The notes under the pieces: model-generated
Database searches by the model: none
The model's input: only the letters and a program-made list of their open reading frames with translations
Told to the model about the DNA's origin: nothing
Shown here: in pieces, positions 25,066 through 37,410 of the stretch
Layout of the letters: every line of letters starts with the position of its first letter
Numbering within the stretch: the stretch's first letter is position 1
Position numbers and translations under genes: made by a program
Assembly (NCBI GenBank): GCA_008360955.1
Contig: LUCM01001605.1
Coordinates: 5,579 to 69,578, forward strand
Direction: 5' to 3'
Length of the DNA: 64,000 nt
DNA from: Fasciolopsis buskii
Taxonomy: Eukaryota > Platyhelminthes > Trematoda > Plagiorchiida > Fasciolidae

Positions 25066-25223
25066 CTGTTAAGTATCCAAAAACTGGTGAGTTCCACAAG
25101 TATCATTTAATGAGTTTATCCATGTGTGTGAATGGATTGATTGTATCCCGGTGCAGTTTTATGCGCTAATTAACCTCGAGACCTCGTCAACTTTAGTCAC
25201 CGAACGGGGCAAAATAAGGATCG

Positions 25224-25230
25224 TATAAAA
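25224..25230 (+). promoter_or_regulatory. TATA box
   Basis: tataaaa followed by gg, about 105 bp before the ATG at 25335. If transcription starts about 30 bp downstream, the 5' UTR is roughly 80 nt. It supports a compact, strongly transcribed gene. Confidence 0.6.
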
Positions 25231-25334
25231 GGTGAATTTATCCTCTGTCCCCGTAATTTTCCAATCTCGCGTCTGGCGAATCAAAAAAAAGCACAAAACG
25301 TCAAACATACTGATTAACTGTAAACTTCCGGCAA

Positions 25335-27185
25335 ATGTCTCCAACCTCAGTGCTCGCACTCACATTTGTCATATGCGTTTGGCTTGGAGTTTCGATGGGC
25401 GCACCAGCAACCAATGTAGTGTCGGGAATACGAGTCGGTCTGGGGAGTCAAAATTGTGGATGTAAGTAATAATCCATTTGAACATTCTCATGTCGTGAAG
25501 AGGCAACTCACGTCAGACTCTTTTTATTTCTTCCACGACGTGTCTTTCTCTATATGCGCTGGTCAACTTGAAACAAACAGTAGAGGTTCGACTAGCTGTA
25601 GCCTACTTGAGCAGACCCATTCTTGAACTGAAGTGAACGGACTGAATGCATGATTCACAGATCGATTTTGCTGACCGTGATCGTCTCATATTCGAAGACG
25701 AAAATCGTAAAGAAACGGTGATTTGGGGTAGTTTTATCAAATTGTTCTGATTTAAATTGGATGAGATTAAAATTCCAAAATCGGATTAAGGAAACCGATA
25801 GCATAAACCTATCAAATTCATTCCCCGGATTACTGTTCCGCCAACTTATTGGTTCGCATGAGACATTTGTAGCAAAAAATGCCGAGTTAGGACACCAAAC
25901 CAAGTAAAGAGAGTTTGGCTAGAAAAGTCGACAAAACGGGAGGCGTCAAGGTAGGTGTTTGTTCCAGTTCGTACGGATACAGAGTCATTGTTGTTGGTCA
26001 GAACGAGTGCGAGTAAATGATTGAAACGGAACCAAGAAGTTGCCAAGTGAACATCATCTCAATGCCAATTGACGCTGAACATCGATCCGAATAATGTCCA
26101 CGGAACAGAGACTACTCAGTCGCCGGACAACCAAACACGGAAAATCCTTATTGAAACGAATGAAAATCTTGCGTCCCAGCATGCTTCTATTATCATGATC
26201 TCGGTACACTGGAGCTCAAGGTCGGCAGGTGTGTGACTAATGCGCACGAAAGACATGGAGATGTGCTGCCCGTTAAAGGGTGAGTAGGAAACACAGTTCA
26301 GACAATATTGTAATGAGAAACTGCTGTGCTTGTTGTCATCTGCGTTCTGTTTTCGACAGAAAACCGGATAATTTTCAGTGTGACGTGTCTGAATTAAAAC
26401 AGAAAAGCTTTACAATATAGCACCAGTACTCAACATGTACATATATCGGCGCTATTTAGTCAAAGGCGAATCGGTTGAGGGCTGGTGCCCTGATTTAATC
26501 ACCATTTTTAATTCACGCGTAGCTCCTTACTGTCTTTACTCGCACGATGGTCAGACAAAATAGGAAAAGAATCCCCCAAATACAGTCAACATGGTCTGGC
26601 GTTCTCGTGGCCATAGACAACGAAACAGGCCAGATTAGAAGCTGGACTGGATCGAGGTAGATAGATGCTACCGAAAGGACAACATTATCATTGGATTTTA
26701 ACCTCGAAGAAAGCTCCTCGTGCAGCCCAGCGGATCATGAAGTGATCAAGTAAAACTAATTCTATCGTCAATTCGATTGCATTTTGATGCCCCGATACGA
26801 AGCACTCATTGAAAACCGCCTATTTTCCCATCTTTTCCCGTCCGCAGCCTGCAACGGTGGTCAGTCGATGGTCGTGGATATGGTATGCTGTGGTGACAAA
26901 CCTACCGGTAATTGTGGATGTGGATGCGGGTGTGGATCCCATCCGCCTTGTAAATCATGTGATAATTCCGACATATCCAAACGAATCCACAAACTGATGA
27001 GAAAAGTCCTACGAGCATTGGGCGGTTGTCTCTGTTTGCCAAGGGCATGCAAAATTCCGGTTTCCAAATGTTCAACTTGCCTTGGTGCTGCGTGTACACC
27101 CGCACCGCGACTACCCGTTAGTCAATTGAACCCGTGGTCGTATGTGAAATTCCCGACGATTGTAAGGACCACACAAAAGCCGTAA
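25335..27185 (+). CDS. Secreted cysteine-rich protein with cationic amphipathic segment (novel)
   Basis: Two exons, 25335-25461 and 26848-27185, give 154 residues. The intron starts gtaagt and ends tccgcag; phase 1 matches exactly. Residues 1-22 form a signal peptide (MSPTSVLALTFVICVWLGVS core), probably cleaved near SMGA/PAT. The mature part has 16 cysteines, one in exon 1 and 15 in exon 2, allowing eight disulfides. In order, exon 2 shows CNGG, a CC pair, an alternating NCGCGCGCG run and PPCKSC. Then come a Lys/Arg-rich stretch KRIHKLMRKVLRAL without cysteine, GGCLCLPRAC, SKCSTC and a Pro-rich tail ending TTQKP. TATA (25224) and AATAAA (27360) frame the gene. I recognise no family. The CGCGCGCG run is coded by ggatgtggatgcggg-type repeats and may be repeat-expanded. 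Likely secreted; function unknown. Confidence 0.75.
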
Positions 27186-27359
27186 AAATGAGTAAAGTGT
27201 AACCAGAGGTGTGTAATGCTTTCAGCCAATCCCAGTTAAATATGCTTACACATGCATAAACACACACATATATACACACACAAAAACGGACACACGTATA
27301 ACTGCTTATGTTTCCCATTATCTTTACCCGAATGAAGGAAGAAAGAATGTTTCAAGTCG

Positions 27360-27365
27360 AATAAA
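27360..27365 (+). terminator. Poly(A) signal AATAAA of the cysteine-rich gene
   Basis: aataaa about 175 bp after the stop codon at 27183-27185, at a normal distance for a short 3' UTR. Confidence 0.6.
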
Positions 27366-29588
27366 ATTTTACTCTACGTCGAATATTTTCCCGATTGTCG
27401 ATTTTGCCTCGTGAATTTGAACATTTATTGACTTAATAATAGTGAATTAGTCAATGGAAAATGGTAGACGTGGTGAATTAAGAGAAAAGTTTGATCAAGA
27501 ACGGGATGACATCGAAAAAGTAGGATTAGACAGGAAATAAAACTAAGGACTGGGTAAAGCAAATAAAATGGCAAAATTTTGATTCTTTTGATCATTCGAA
27601 GTCGCTCGATGAACAATCGATATCTCGGAAGTTTGATCGTTTTTGCTTCTCACACGCTTCTATTCGAAAAGTCAGCAATTAAAAATGTCATCCTTCCGAA
27701 TGCAACTCTTCTGAGTTGGAACTTACTAATCCCTATACTGGATATGTATCAACGACAGTAACTTGCCTAAATTAGGCACAGTGACCATTGTTACTTTTGA
27801 ACGGCGCGCGTTTGACTCGATTGCTTTACTTTAGTCGCGTCATTATGCTTTATTTTATTCTCAGGAAGATTACATCCAAAGAAAAACCGACATAGAGCTT
27901 AAATAAGGATAGGTTTCTGCAATGTGTTGTTGTCTGCATCGAGAGAGTGAATCGTTCATGAAGATTTCAGCAAAAAATGCTCTCCATGATTTCAACCTGT
28001 GAAATTTAAGTCTACTCAAATGAATAGTACTTAGCAACTCATCACGAGAATGCAATAACAAGATCTTCGTCATTGCTCTAGAACTGACTTTGCACAAGTA
28101 TACTGTGTTTGTCGTGCTATTCAACACATTCGGGGAATCGATTTTTGCCCATTAGAACGGAAGGCAATTTGTTCCAGTCCAAATCGATTACAATTTGACT
28201 GGTTTGCATTTGAGTTGTTTAAATTGATACGATGAAGCTCGCGCAAACTGCAACTCAAATGGCACTATTTCATTCGATATTAAAGCGGTTCGACTGATAT
28301 CACGTGACGAGTGCCAATAAACACTAGTTCGAGCTGCGTGGCGAACAAATCGCACATTCATTTCGACGAAATCTGGCGTCATTTTTTCAAAATTAAAATT
28401 TCTCTGAACTTGAACCGTTATGTCATGTGAAACAGAATGAACGAATTCAACTGATCAGTAACACTGAAGTTTAGCTCACCGATAACTTATGCTTTACTGG
28501 AGAATAGTTGCAAAAATTGCGCGTCGTTTCAATTTTTCTCGTTTAAGAAGAACGAAATAAATCATTCCACCTTAGCGAAATGGCTGGGTGGCTCATCACC
28601 TACTCAAAAGTCGGGGTTACCGGCCCCACTTTAGGCGATTTTTTTACGCTGAAATCACTTTGATCGATGCGTTTTGTCGTCCAGTATTGTTGAACATTTG
28701 CCCTCAGTCACAAATAGGCTATATCTTGACTTAGAGCGGTAAAAGGTGATCGCTAATTAGGTATGAATAAACGCATTTGTCGTAAGATGGTCTCGCCGGC
28801 GTATGAAGTAATGTGATCACTGTATTAAGTGGTATCAGCTGGTATGTGGGAAAATGTGTCGTAAGTGAGTTATAAATCATAAAAGCAAAATATTTGCCTG
28901 AAGTTAATATAAAAAAGATTATCACACATGCTTGTGAGAACGCCCTGGTCTTTTCACTGAACCCGTGTTATCAGCACGTGGACAAAGCGATGCGTGTATT
29001 CCAGTCTGGAAGCAGAATTCACACTTGGTTACCCCGTATTAATGAGTAAGGAAAAAATCGAACTGGAGCATAGCCGTCCAAGAAGATAAACGCGTTTGAT
29101 CGTCATCAACCGGGACCAATTTCAAACTGATTCTGATCAACAAAAGTACCATCGTTAGAGAAAAACATTCAAGCTATGATTCCGTTCTACTTCCTAATCA
29201 AAGTACACTCTGTACACCCATGCGAATGAGATTGGTTGATGAGCTGGTTATGGGCGTCTTCAAAATCGATAAGTGTCACATTTAAAAACATGTAGAGTTT
29301 AATTCTTAATCAATTTAACCCTTCAGCAATTTTCAGTGTCTAGAACAAAATAAAACATTTTAAATAAGCTCATGCTAACTTTTCTGCTTCGGCAGGTAAT
29401 CAGGCTTTCGACTGGTTACGAAAACAAACAAATAAGCGTACAAATCATATTGATTTTATGAACGTGCCAGATTAGACGGCGCTTTTAGGTTTAATTCATG
29501 ACTTTGTTGCTTTGTAATCATATGACACCTAGCTAAGTTGCTATGACTGGCAGCCAGTGTGAGAGAGTCAATTATTGGACCACACCTG
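27366..29588. other. No recognisable gene
   Basis: AT-rich spacer. ORFs of 60-85 codons occur on both strands, none with a domain, signal peptide plus donor, or repeat match that I can support. Confidence 0.5.
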
Positions 29589-29755
29589 AGGGCCACCGTT
29601 GGCCAAGCGGATACGGTCGTGGCATTTGGACGTGGAAGTCGAGGGCTCGAATCCTCCCACCACCGGTCAGCTTTTCCAGTTGGCAGCCGTCTATTGGCCG
29701 CGACCTTCCTGGAAAGTGATGTGCATCTTTATTTCATTAATAAAGGAAGTAAAAA
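29589..29755 (+). mobile_element. tRNA-derived SINE, family 2 (best head)
   Basis: A box tggccaagcgg (29600-29610) and B box ggctcgaatcc (29644-29654) are close to tRNA consensus and resemble a class II tRNA (Leu/Ser-like) head. The linker cagcttttccagttggcagc and tail gatgtgcatctttatttcat follow. This is the clearest copy of the family; the tail carries aataaag. Confidence 0.7.
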
Positions 29756-32339
29756 GACAACAGATGTAGCTGGAAGTTCCAAAGTGCGCAGACTGTTCAA
29801 GTAGGGTACGGTAAATTCTTTATTGTGTAACTCAGAAACCAAGTGCCTGTACTTCGCTGCCAATAGCACGTTTCTTACACGGCTGGATGAACGAAATTGC
29901 TCCGGAAGCTCTCTACCGCTCTCTCGATTATCGCTACACCTCAGGTAAGCAAATCCGGAAAAATTCAGTCCAACTTTTCTAACTTCTAATGATTTACTTG
30001 ACATTCAAGTGGCATGTGATTGGCCATTTATGAAATTCCACCTACAGTCTTTATCTTCATGCCGATAAAACGTGCTAGGCGAGAACTGTACCCCAAATAT
30101 GCAAACTGGATTCAGGGTGTACGGGGAATGCATAAATAAGTAAGAACGCATTTTTATACACACACATACACACACGCACGCACATACACAATGTGATGCA
30201 CAGAAAAGCTTGCCCAGTTTGATCATTTGATAAAGTTAGGAATCGTGCTCGTGTGTATATGCGGGCGGAATGTGAGCAACCGCTTCAGCCTAGATTCAAA
30301 AAAAGGAATTCGGAATAAGGGCTGCGTTACATTCGAATGAGTCAGACATATCTCGAAGCTGGTGGTCAGGTGTGCAGGGTTAATCGGTACAGTGTACCGT
30401 AAACAGATTGGATTGTGATTGTTTCGCCTTGGACAGTATGCTTGGCCGAGAACTGTGTGGTCAACCAATGTCCCCCTATTGCATCACTATCGGTCAGATT
30501 TGTTGTTAATCAATTAACAAATAACAATAGTTGGTTTTCGAAAGTTGCATGTCATTTAATTACAACCTGTACGGGCAGTGGTCTTCCCAATGCGGTTGCT
30601 ATCACGGTCTCTGCTTTTTGACTGTGAAAACAATTTGTTAGATTCGACGCCAAATGCTTTGTAAACCGTACGTGATGCATCAGCACTGTTCATTTTTGTT
30701 TGCACAGTTAAGATTCCGTGTTTCGTGGCTGCCCGTATTATCCTCACGACCCGATTTCACACAAAATTCACACAGAATGTCTCTATTGTCTTTAATATGG
30801 TAGTAGTAGTAGTAGTAGTAGTTCATGGCCGGCAGACTCACAGTAGTCGAATCCATGGGACGCGACCCAGTAAGGAGGCTTAAAAGTCCCTGAGGCTGAC
30901 GTCTAAACCCCAATTGTAACCTAAAAATCGGCTTGCGACATTCCATAAGAAGTGACTGTGTCTTGCTAGACGACTTGAGGCAAGACATACTGTGGCTTCC
31001 CGTACATCGTTTGTTCACGCCTTTATTCGGCCATCCCACGGAAATGATATCAGGTAATGGTGAGAACGAGTATTAGACACTTGAAAATAGGATTGCAGTT
31101 GCAATACTGGAGTACGAATCGAAAGAAGTTGTCAGAATTCACGAACGCGTGCTGTTTTCACTCTCGTTCTACGGCAGCGTCAAGCAAAGTCGGCACCTAG
31201 GACCGTGTTGGCCTAAGTGTACCTTATGCGGATCTGACAACCTATCTTTGTTTGTTGTCTCCACATTGAATGTTCATGTATTAAGGCAAGATATGCGCAA
31301 ACAAAAGGCGACAGTGTCCAAAACTATCGGCCAACCTCGAACAGACTTAGCTATGGAATCCGTGGAAAGGACCCGAGAACCTAGTTAACGATATGCCCAG
31401 AGCAGTGGGGCTTGGGATAGTCTATAGGGTGGACTCTGAACATCTGTCAATCGCATGCATACAACTAAACCGTAAGTTTGTGTCACACGATTCAGTGAAC
31501 GACAGGCTACGATCAACCCATGCATTTTCTCATTGAATAATTGACGACAAAAAAACAAATGAATAGGTCAAAAATCATACAGTGATGATCTTACCGTGGA
31601 GGCGTGAGAGTGACTGTAAAACCAATTTATTTATTGTACAGGTCTAGTTGTGATCTGTTAACTCGTCAGAAGGAAGTAATTTGACTTTTTTCTTCGTCGA
31701 TGCGGCTGAATGCTCACGGCACATTAAAGGACAAGGTGCAACCTTTGAAATGGATGATAGTTTTCATGCTAGTATCCACTCGTTCGATCAACAGTTGGCT
31801 GAACTGGAAGCAGAGATCATTCGAATCGATAGTTTATTAGATAGAATTAGCCGATGGATCGAAACAAGATAAAGTTGCCTGAAATCTTAAAGAACGCTTT
31901 GAAATCATTAGGATCAAAGTAAAGTGGGAAAACACCGACCTAATCATCTTTTTGGATCACTTCAAGACGTGTCTCACATGAGCGTTATCTGCCATTAGAT
32001 GCATATGTTCAAATTCCACAAACGGTGATCTTTTGAATCCGCTAACGTGCAGATCGATAAATTTTCCTTGTCCTTAGTTTGACCACCAGAAATAAGAACA
32101 GACAGGTCTACAAAAGCAGACAAAATTCACAATTCAAGAGGAAACTAACTTATGAGAATTCGAATTCCAAAGCCCAAACGGGTTTCACGTCCAAATCATC
32201 CTGGGATGTCCCATGTGGCGTGATGGTGAAATGTCTTAGAGTTATGGTAAAAGAATCGGGAACCCTAATTCTGGTTTCAAAAAGCTTTAGATATTGCCTT
32301 AGGGTATCTATCAGCCTGTCAATATCAACATAACTGAGC
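29756..32339. other. Repeats and coding-like fragment, no confirmed gene
   Basis: A family-3 repeat copy lies at 29879-29960, a CA-type microsatellite at about 30157-30190 and a (tag)7 microsatellite at 30801-30822. A frame at 31681-31872 (63 codons) contains an acidic, heptad-like run (FDQQLAELEAEIIRIDSLL) that could form a coiled coil. It precedes LINE-like sequence and may be part of a retroelement. Confidence 0.4.
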
Positions 32340-32580
32340 TACGTCAGATAGAGTTCATGGCTGTTTGGACATAGCTCAACATCCTGAAAGCAAATAAAGC
32401 CTTAAATTCCGGTGGTTTATGTTCCGTTGTCTTGAAACTGTGATCTGATCGTATGCCAGGTCCCGTGGCGAGTATTTTCAGCATATTGGAAAAAACGGAA
32501 ACATACCGAAATTACGGTGACTTAGGAAAATTAATCTCAGTAGTCACCAACTTACTTCCCGTGCAGTCCCATTGCTACTC
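32340..32580 (+). mobile_element. LINE reverse-transcriptase-like remnant
   Basis: Around 32378-32470 the frame reads ILKANKA, then a degraded equivalent of GPDGL (LNSGGLCS), VVLKL, a stop, SDRMPGPVASIFSILEK. This matches the shape of the region between RT motifs 0 and 2 in LINE ORF2 (K.NKA.GPDG....LK...D.......IF). It is degenerate, with stops. The family could differ from the CR1-like copies at 9.2 and 13 kb. Confidence 0.4.
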
Positions 32581-33245
32581 ACGGGCATAGGAGATAACGC
32601 GGTAATTTTAGTTTTACGATGGACAATGCAGTTGATAGTTAGAATTTTGTTCAAATTCAGTTCATTTATGCCCATCTCTCCGGGGAATTAGGTCGACTCC
32701 TTCAAAGGTAGGTACTGCGATATACTACTTAAAAGTAGCCCTTGCGCTCGACATGTTTCAAGGACAATTGGACCAAACCAGGCACATAAACACACAAACA
32801 CACACAACTTGCAGGTTCATGCGCGATCCAAACAAAACCATCATTTCCGCAAACAAAATGGACTGCGACGAGTGTATCTGTGATTGAATTGTTGAACTCT
32901 GTCCACTATTGTCCGTCTGCATTCTGGCCAGGGTAAACAAAAATGCACCTGTTTAAATCAAACTACTCACCGTTTAGGTTTGTTGGCATTTGATTACACT
33001 AGAGCTGCACTCAAGCACCACCATCCTGTCTCCAACCCGACAACTGGTTGGAGTGTTTTTGTATATATGTCATACTTGCTTTCGTGGATTTTTCGACCCT
33101 GAGTTCGAAAGAGTTGAATTGATCCCAGTCCAGCTGAGCACAGATTTGTTCGATTTGATCGAAAAATTTAACTACCGGCAGCAATATTCCTAAAAGATGA
33201 GAATTCTCCTTTGCTGAGTTTTGAAATCGCATGTCTGTCGCCGGT

Positions 33246-34106
33246 GAGTCCGTTCACCCTAATCAAGTGATGTTGAAACCCCATCCCTGGTGCATCTCCC
33301 TATCTTCGCTTAGCGTACAATCAAAAGTTTTTTTTTTCTCACCTTCGATGTTGACTTTTTAATCGATCTTTATCTCCTTTGGTATGCTTGTTTGATTTTA
33401 TTATGACAACGAAACTCAAGATGCTGTGAATGCTAAGGATGTTTTGTTTGGACTACAGCAAAACGTCACGTTCTAGTTATTACAGCCGGAGGAGTTTGAT
33501 GCAAGACTATTTCACCTGCCAGATTCAATTTTCATCCTTCCGTGTAATGACACTCCGTCTGCACTCCTTGCTAAGTCTTGCCTACTCCTCTGAACTGTTT
33601 TCTTCCTATGCAAGGAGACTGTTTATCTCAATTTCCTCGTTGCAAATAAGCATGCAAACAATGCTGTTTTAGGACGTGAATATTCCAGAACTGAGATCAA
33701 ATGCCCTTAATTTAAGGTAGACTACATGACATGACAAATTTGCCTTTATCCTGCTCTCTGGGTTCAAATGCACCAATATGGTACTAATCGTCACATTTCG
33801 AATTAGCTAGCGGTTCCAAAGAGAAATGTTCTGACGGATATCTCCTTTTTTGCCATACACGACCATATTTTTCCAACTTTTAAAGCCAGACAGCTTGAAA
33901 TGTCACTTGACCGAGAACATTTCATGGTTTGTGAACGTTGGTGAAGATTCATACGGCTAGAGAACTGTCGATATACACATATATATATATATATAAGCAG
34001 GAAGTAGTATCTGGATGCGTAAACAAAATTAGCCCGGGAGCACACGACCGGTTTCGCGGTTATTGTCCCTCGTCAGGTATGCGTACCCGGTACTCTCTTG
34101 TCCAAA
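33246..34106. repeat. Duplicated segment, copy A (joined by a single N)
   Basis: This 861 bp block is repeated at 34108-34968, separated by one N at 34107. The copies are the same length and essentially identical except for a cluster of differences around 33990-34030 (aagcaggaagtagtatc against aaattgtaagtaacatc). An 80-codon ORF (33430-33672) is identical in both. The single N and exact end point (tccaaa) suggest an assembly join rather than a natural tandem. Confidence 0.85.
33998..34100 (+). repeat. Dispersed repeat family 3 (also at 34868-34965)
   Basis: The copy reads tctggatgcgtaaacaaaat, then agcccgggagcac, cgaccggtttcgcggttat and ctcgtcaggtatgcgtac. It is the most regular representative of the family; compare 21784 and 29879. 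Confidence 0.5.
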
Positions 34107-34107
34107 N

Positions 34108-34968
34108 GAGTCCGTTCACCCTAATCAAGTGATGTTGAAACCCCATCCCTGGTGCATCTCCCTATCTTCGCTTAGCGTACAATCAAAAGTTTTTTTTTTC
34201 TCACCTTCGATGTTGACTTTTTAATCGATCTTTATCTCCTTTGGTATGCTTGTTTGATTTTATTATGACAACGAAACTCAAGATGCTGTGAATGCTAAGG
34301 ATGTTTTGTTTGGACTACAGCAAAACGTCACGTTCTAGTTATTACAGCCGGAGGAGTTTGATGCAAGACTATTTCACCTGCCAGATTCAATTTTCATCCT
34401 TCCGTGTAATGACACTCCGTCTGCACTCCTTGCTAAGTCTTGCCTACTCCTCTGAACTGTTTTCTTCCTATGCAAGGAGACTGTTTATCTCAATTTCCTC
34501 GTTGCAAATAAGCATGCAAACAATGCTGTTTTAGGACGTGAATATTCCAGAACTGAGATCAAATGCCCTTAATTTAAGGTAGACTACATGACATGACAAA
34601 TTTGCCTTTATCCTGCTCTCTGGGTTCAAATGCACCAATATGGTACTAATCGTCACATTTCGAATTAGCTAGCGGTTCCAAAGAGAAATGTTCTGACGGA
34701 TATCTCCTTTTTTGCCATACACGACCATATTTTTCCAACTTTTAAAGCCAGACAGCTTGAAATGTCACTTGACCGAGAACATTTCATGGTTTGTGAACGT
34801 TGGTGAAGATTCATACGGCTAGAGAACTGTCGATATACACATATATATATATACATAAATTGTAAGTAACATCTGGATGAGTGAATAAAACTTGCCCGGG
34901 AGCACACGACCGGTTTCGCGGTTATTGTCCCTCGTCAGGTATGCGTACCCGGTACTCTCTTGTCCAAA
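34108..34968. repeat. Duplicated segment, copy B
   Basis: Second copy of 33246-34106, after which unique sequence resumes (tcctcatacttg). The family-3 repeat lies at its 3' end (34868-34965) and holds most of the differences between copies. Confidence 0.85.
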
Positions 34969-37079
34969 AATCCTCATACTTGTACACTCCGAATTGGTAT
35001 GTCTCACCAAAATCTTAGTTGTAGCGTTAAGAGCCTACGCGGTAGCTTTTCGTCGAAGGGTCCACAGAAGAACCACAACTGTAATTCATTGATAATTCTT
35101 TGTCAGTTGGGCTGAGCCAACCTAATATATATATATATATATATATATTGACGAAATTCATGCAACAAGAGTCATTTGAACACGTTTCACTCCCGTAAGT
35201 AACAGTATAAAAAACAAATTTGAATTTGCAAGAATTGGCCTATCTTTTCAATGATAACCCACAAACTTTGGGGTTATCTAGCCAGCAAATCGGTTAAATA
35301 TTTAGTCGATATTCCATTTGCATATATCATGCATATAATTTATTCGTGATGCGCTATGAACCCGCTAGGAAGAACATAGATTAATGCCCAACGATTTGGC
35401 ATGTGTATTGACAAAAATCAATTAACCATGCCAACTGACGGGTCTGCCACTATCATTCAGCAATTCCTCGGTCTTTCTAACAAGACATCCTGCATTTTCG
35501 TTGCCAAATTATCTATTTGCTCCAAATGCCAGAAAATTTCAAAATTTTCATATAAACATCTATTGGTTAGGTATCTAGTTAAATCATCAAGTTTCAGGTC
35601 AGATTATATTTTTACAAAGGGGCCAAATTTAATTCTAACTACTATTTGACGCAATTTACGTCAAAACGAAAAAAAAACAAACGTACTCAAAATAACGTGA
35701 ATGAGAGCGCTTTTTCGGATACACTGTTGTTTCTTCAAATTGTCTGCTTGCCCAGAATCTGGGGGTGATGTTTTCGTTACCGTAGCGACAAAATTTCCTA
35801 TATCCGTGATGGATCCTCTATGGATCAGCGTGTTGGTCGGTTCTGATTTTGTTCTTCGAAGAACAAAACATCTCGATCGTAAATAAGAATGCGGTATAAT
35901 TTTTCCGAGGACATTCGTTCTACAAAATATCCATTATGCAAGTGTTTTACAAGTCATCTAATACTATGCGCCCAACAACAAAATTAACGGATCGCCAGAT
36001 CAAGGTGCTTTTAAATATTGTTCAACTCCATCTGGACAACGATGCGTGAACTAATGACCATAATCTGCCGTACGATTAGAGGTAAAAAGTTATTCATGAA
36101 ATTTTAATACCACTCATGAGCAATTTCGGGATCACTTTCTATGTCACTGATCTCTTCCCTTTAAAGCATTCCGTTGGCATAGTCTGGACCTTTAATGCGA
36201 AGTAAGTAACGGTCTCGTTTAGTTTGAAACCCTCGGAAGGCTTAAACAAACGCGTTTTAATTGATCGAGAATTTTTAATTCTTTTATCGTCTTCTACACT
36301 GTGCTGCCAAAAGATTTTACCACCTCTAGTCAACTAATTTACTGTCATGATAACATTGTAAGCGATTAAGTCAGCGCGCCTAAATGACCCTGACGCAAGT
36401 TAAACTTTAGTATAAATTATGATAATTGGAAGTAATTTTTTTCCCTCTCGGTCAACCACGACTGTTAAACTCCAGTTAACGAGAAATATACAAATCAATA
36501 AATAATACACTCCGGCCAATAAATATAAGGTGACCCTGGTTAGAAGTTTTCGATAAAATAAGTGTTTCTGTTGGACAGGCGACCTGGTCTTCATTTATGA
36601 ATTGGAATTGCATCTGGGCATCTGGGCACACTCAAGGACGTCAATGAAGTTTTCATGATCCAGTCGTATTTCCCTTTTCAAATACAGACTCGTTTACCTT
36701 GACAACCAAGTTCATCCATGTTTAACAGGTCTTATCACTATGTACAAACGGATATAATAAAGGAAACCTGTATGTAAGTCCATGATAATTTATGGTTCTT
36801 CATTGTACTTCGAAAGTATTCCATATCCAAGAATATCAGCAGCTCAGGTTACATATTGAGGAAAAAGTTATAAGCATGTACACTACGCCGTAAAATGTTT
36901 ATAGTGACTTTTCGATCCACATCAAAACTCGCCATGGGATGTGAATGCATGAGTGTGTGACTGAGACGGCAAGTTCCGTATGTTCTGGTCTATTTCCCCC
37001 CGATCACCTTCATATATGCGGGGGACATGATAGGCTAGAGAACCCCAGTCCATTATCCAAATTGCTCACAAATCTACCT
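34969..37079. other. No recognisable gene
   Basis: An AT microsatellite lies at 35124-35149. The ORFs at 35401-35649 and 35701-35886 are not supported by domains or splice signals. Confidence 0.5.
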
Positions 37080-37410
37080 GGACACCGCGATCCGTCTTGT
37101 TCAATGACAAGGACCGCGCGGATCATCGCGATCAGTCGGGAGTAGTCTACGACGTCCCGTACCTAGGATGTGATAAGGAGTACATAAGCTGGACAGGTAA
37201 ACATTTACACACTGGTTCACATGAATTCGAACTAGCCTTAAAACGGGCCGATCCACATCCATAAGGCAAAAGTGATTGTCGAAGCTAGAAAAAAAGAGAA
37301 CGTGCGGTCCTCCAAGCCCTCCACTCGACTAACTCGTTCAGTCGACACTTAGAAATCGACAAATTCTACGTCGCCTTGGCAAAACCAATAGAAATCAATC
37401 TCACAGAACG
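37080..37410 (+). mobile_element. Penelope-like element remnant, GIY-YIG endonuclease region
   Basis: One frame reads QSGVVYDVPYLGCDKEYIS (from 37136), corresponding to the GVVY.IPC..C...YIG opening of the GIY-YIG domain of Penelope-like retroelements. The YIG is altered to YIS, the partner Cys of VPC is Tyr, and the frame stops at 37262. Downstream, 37310-37410 reads QALHSTNSFSRHLEI, matching the E.W.ST..S.NRH tail that follows GIY-YIG in these elements. The catalytic motif is damaged and frames are broken, so it is inactive. Confidence 0.6.

Larger units (their letters stand above)
20079..25223. other. No convincing gene; minor repeats
   Basis: A tRNA-like A box (tggtcagttgg, about 20693) and a weak B box (ggttcagcccc) lie near 20690-20745 and suggest another decayed pol III element. 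A family-3 repeat copy sits at 21784-21870. A possible signal-peptide-like start at 22600 (MIVFAKTFVIFMSCW, followed by g|gtaac) was not joined to a second exon. A 9-bp stem hairpin at 25045-25065 lies upstream of the next gene. Confidence 0.5.

Noticed and set aside
33430..33672. 80-codon ORF present identically at 34292-34534
   Set aside because: Identity is due to the duplicated assembly segment, not selection; no domain features.
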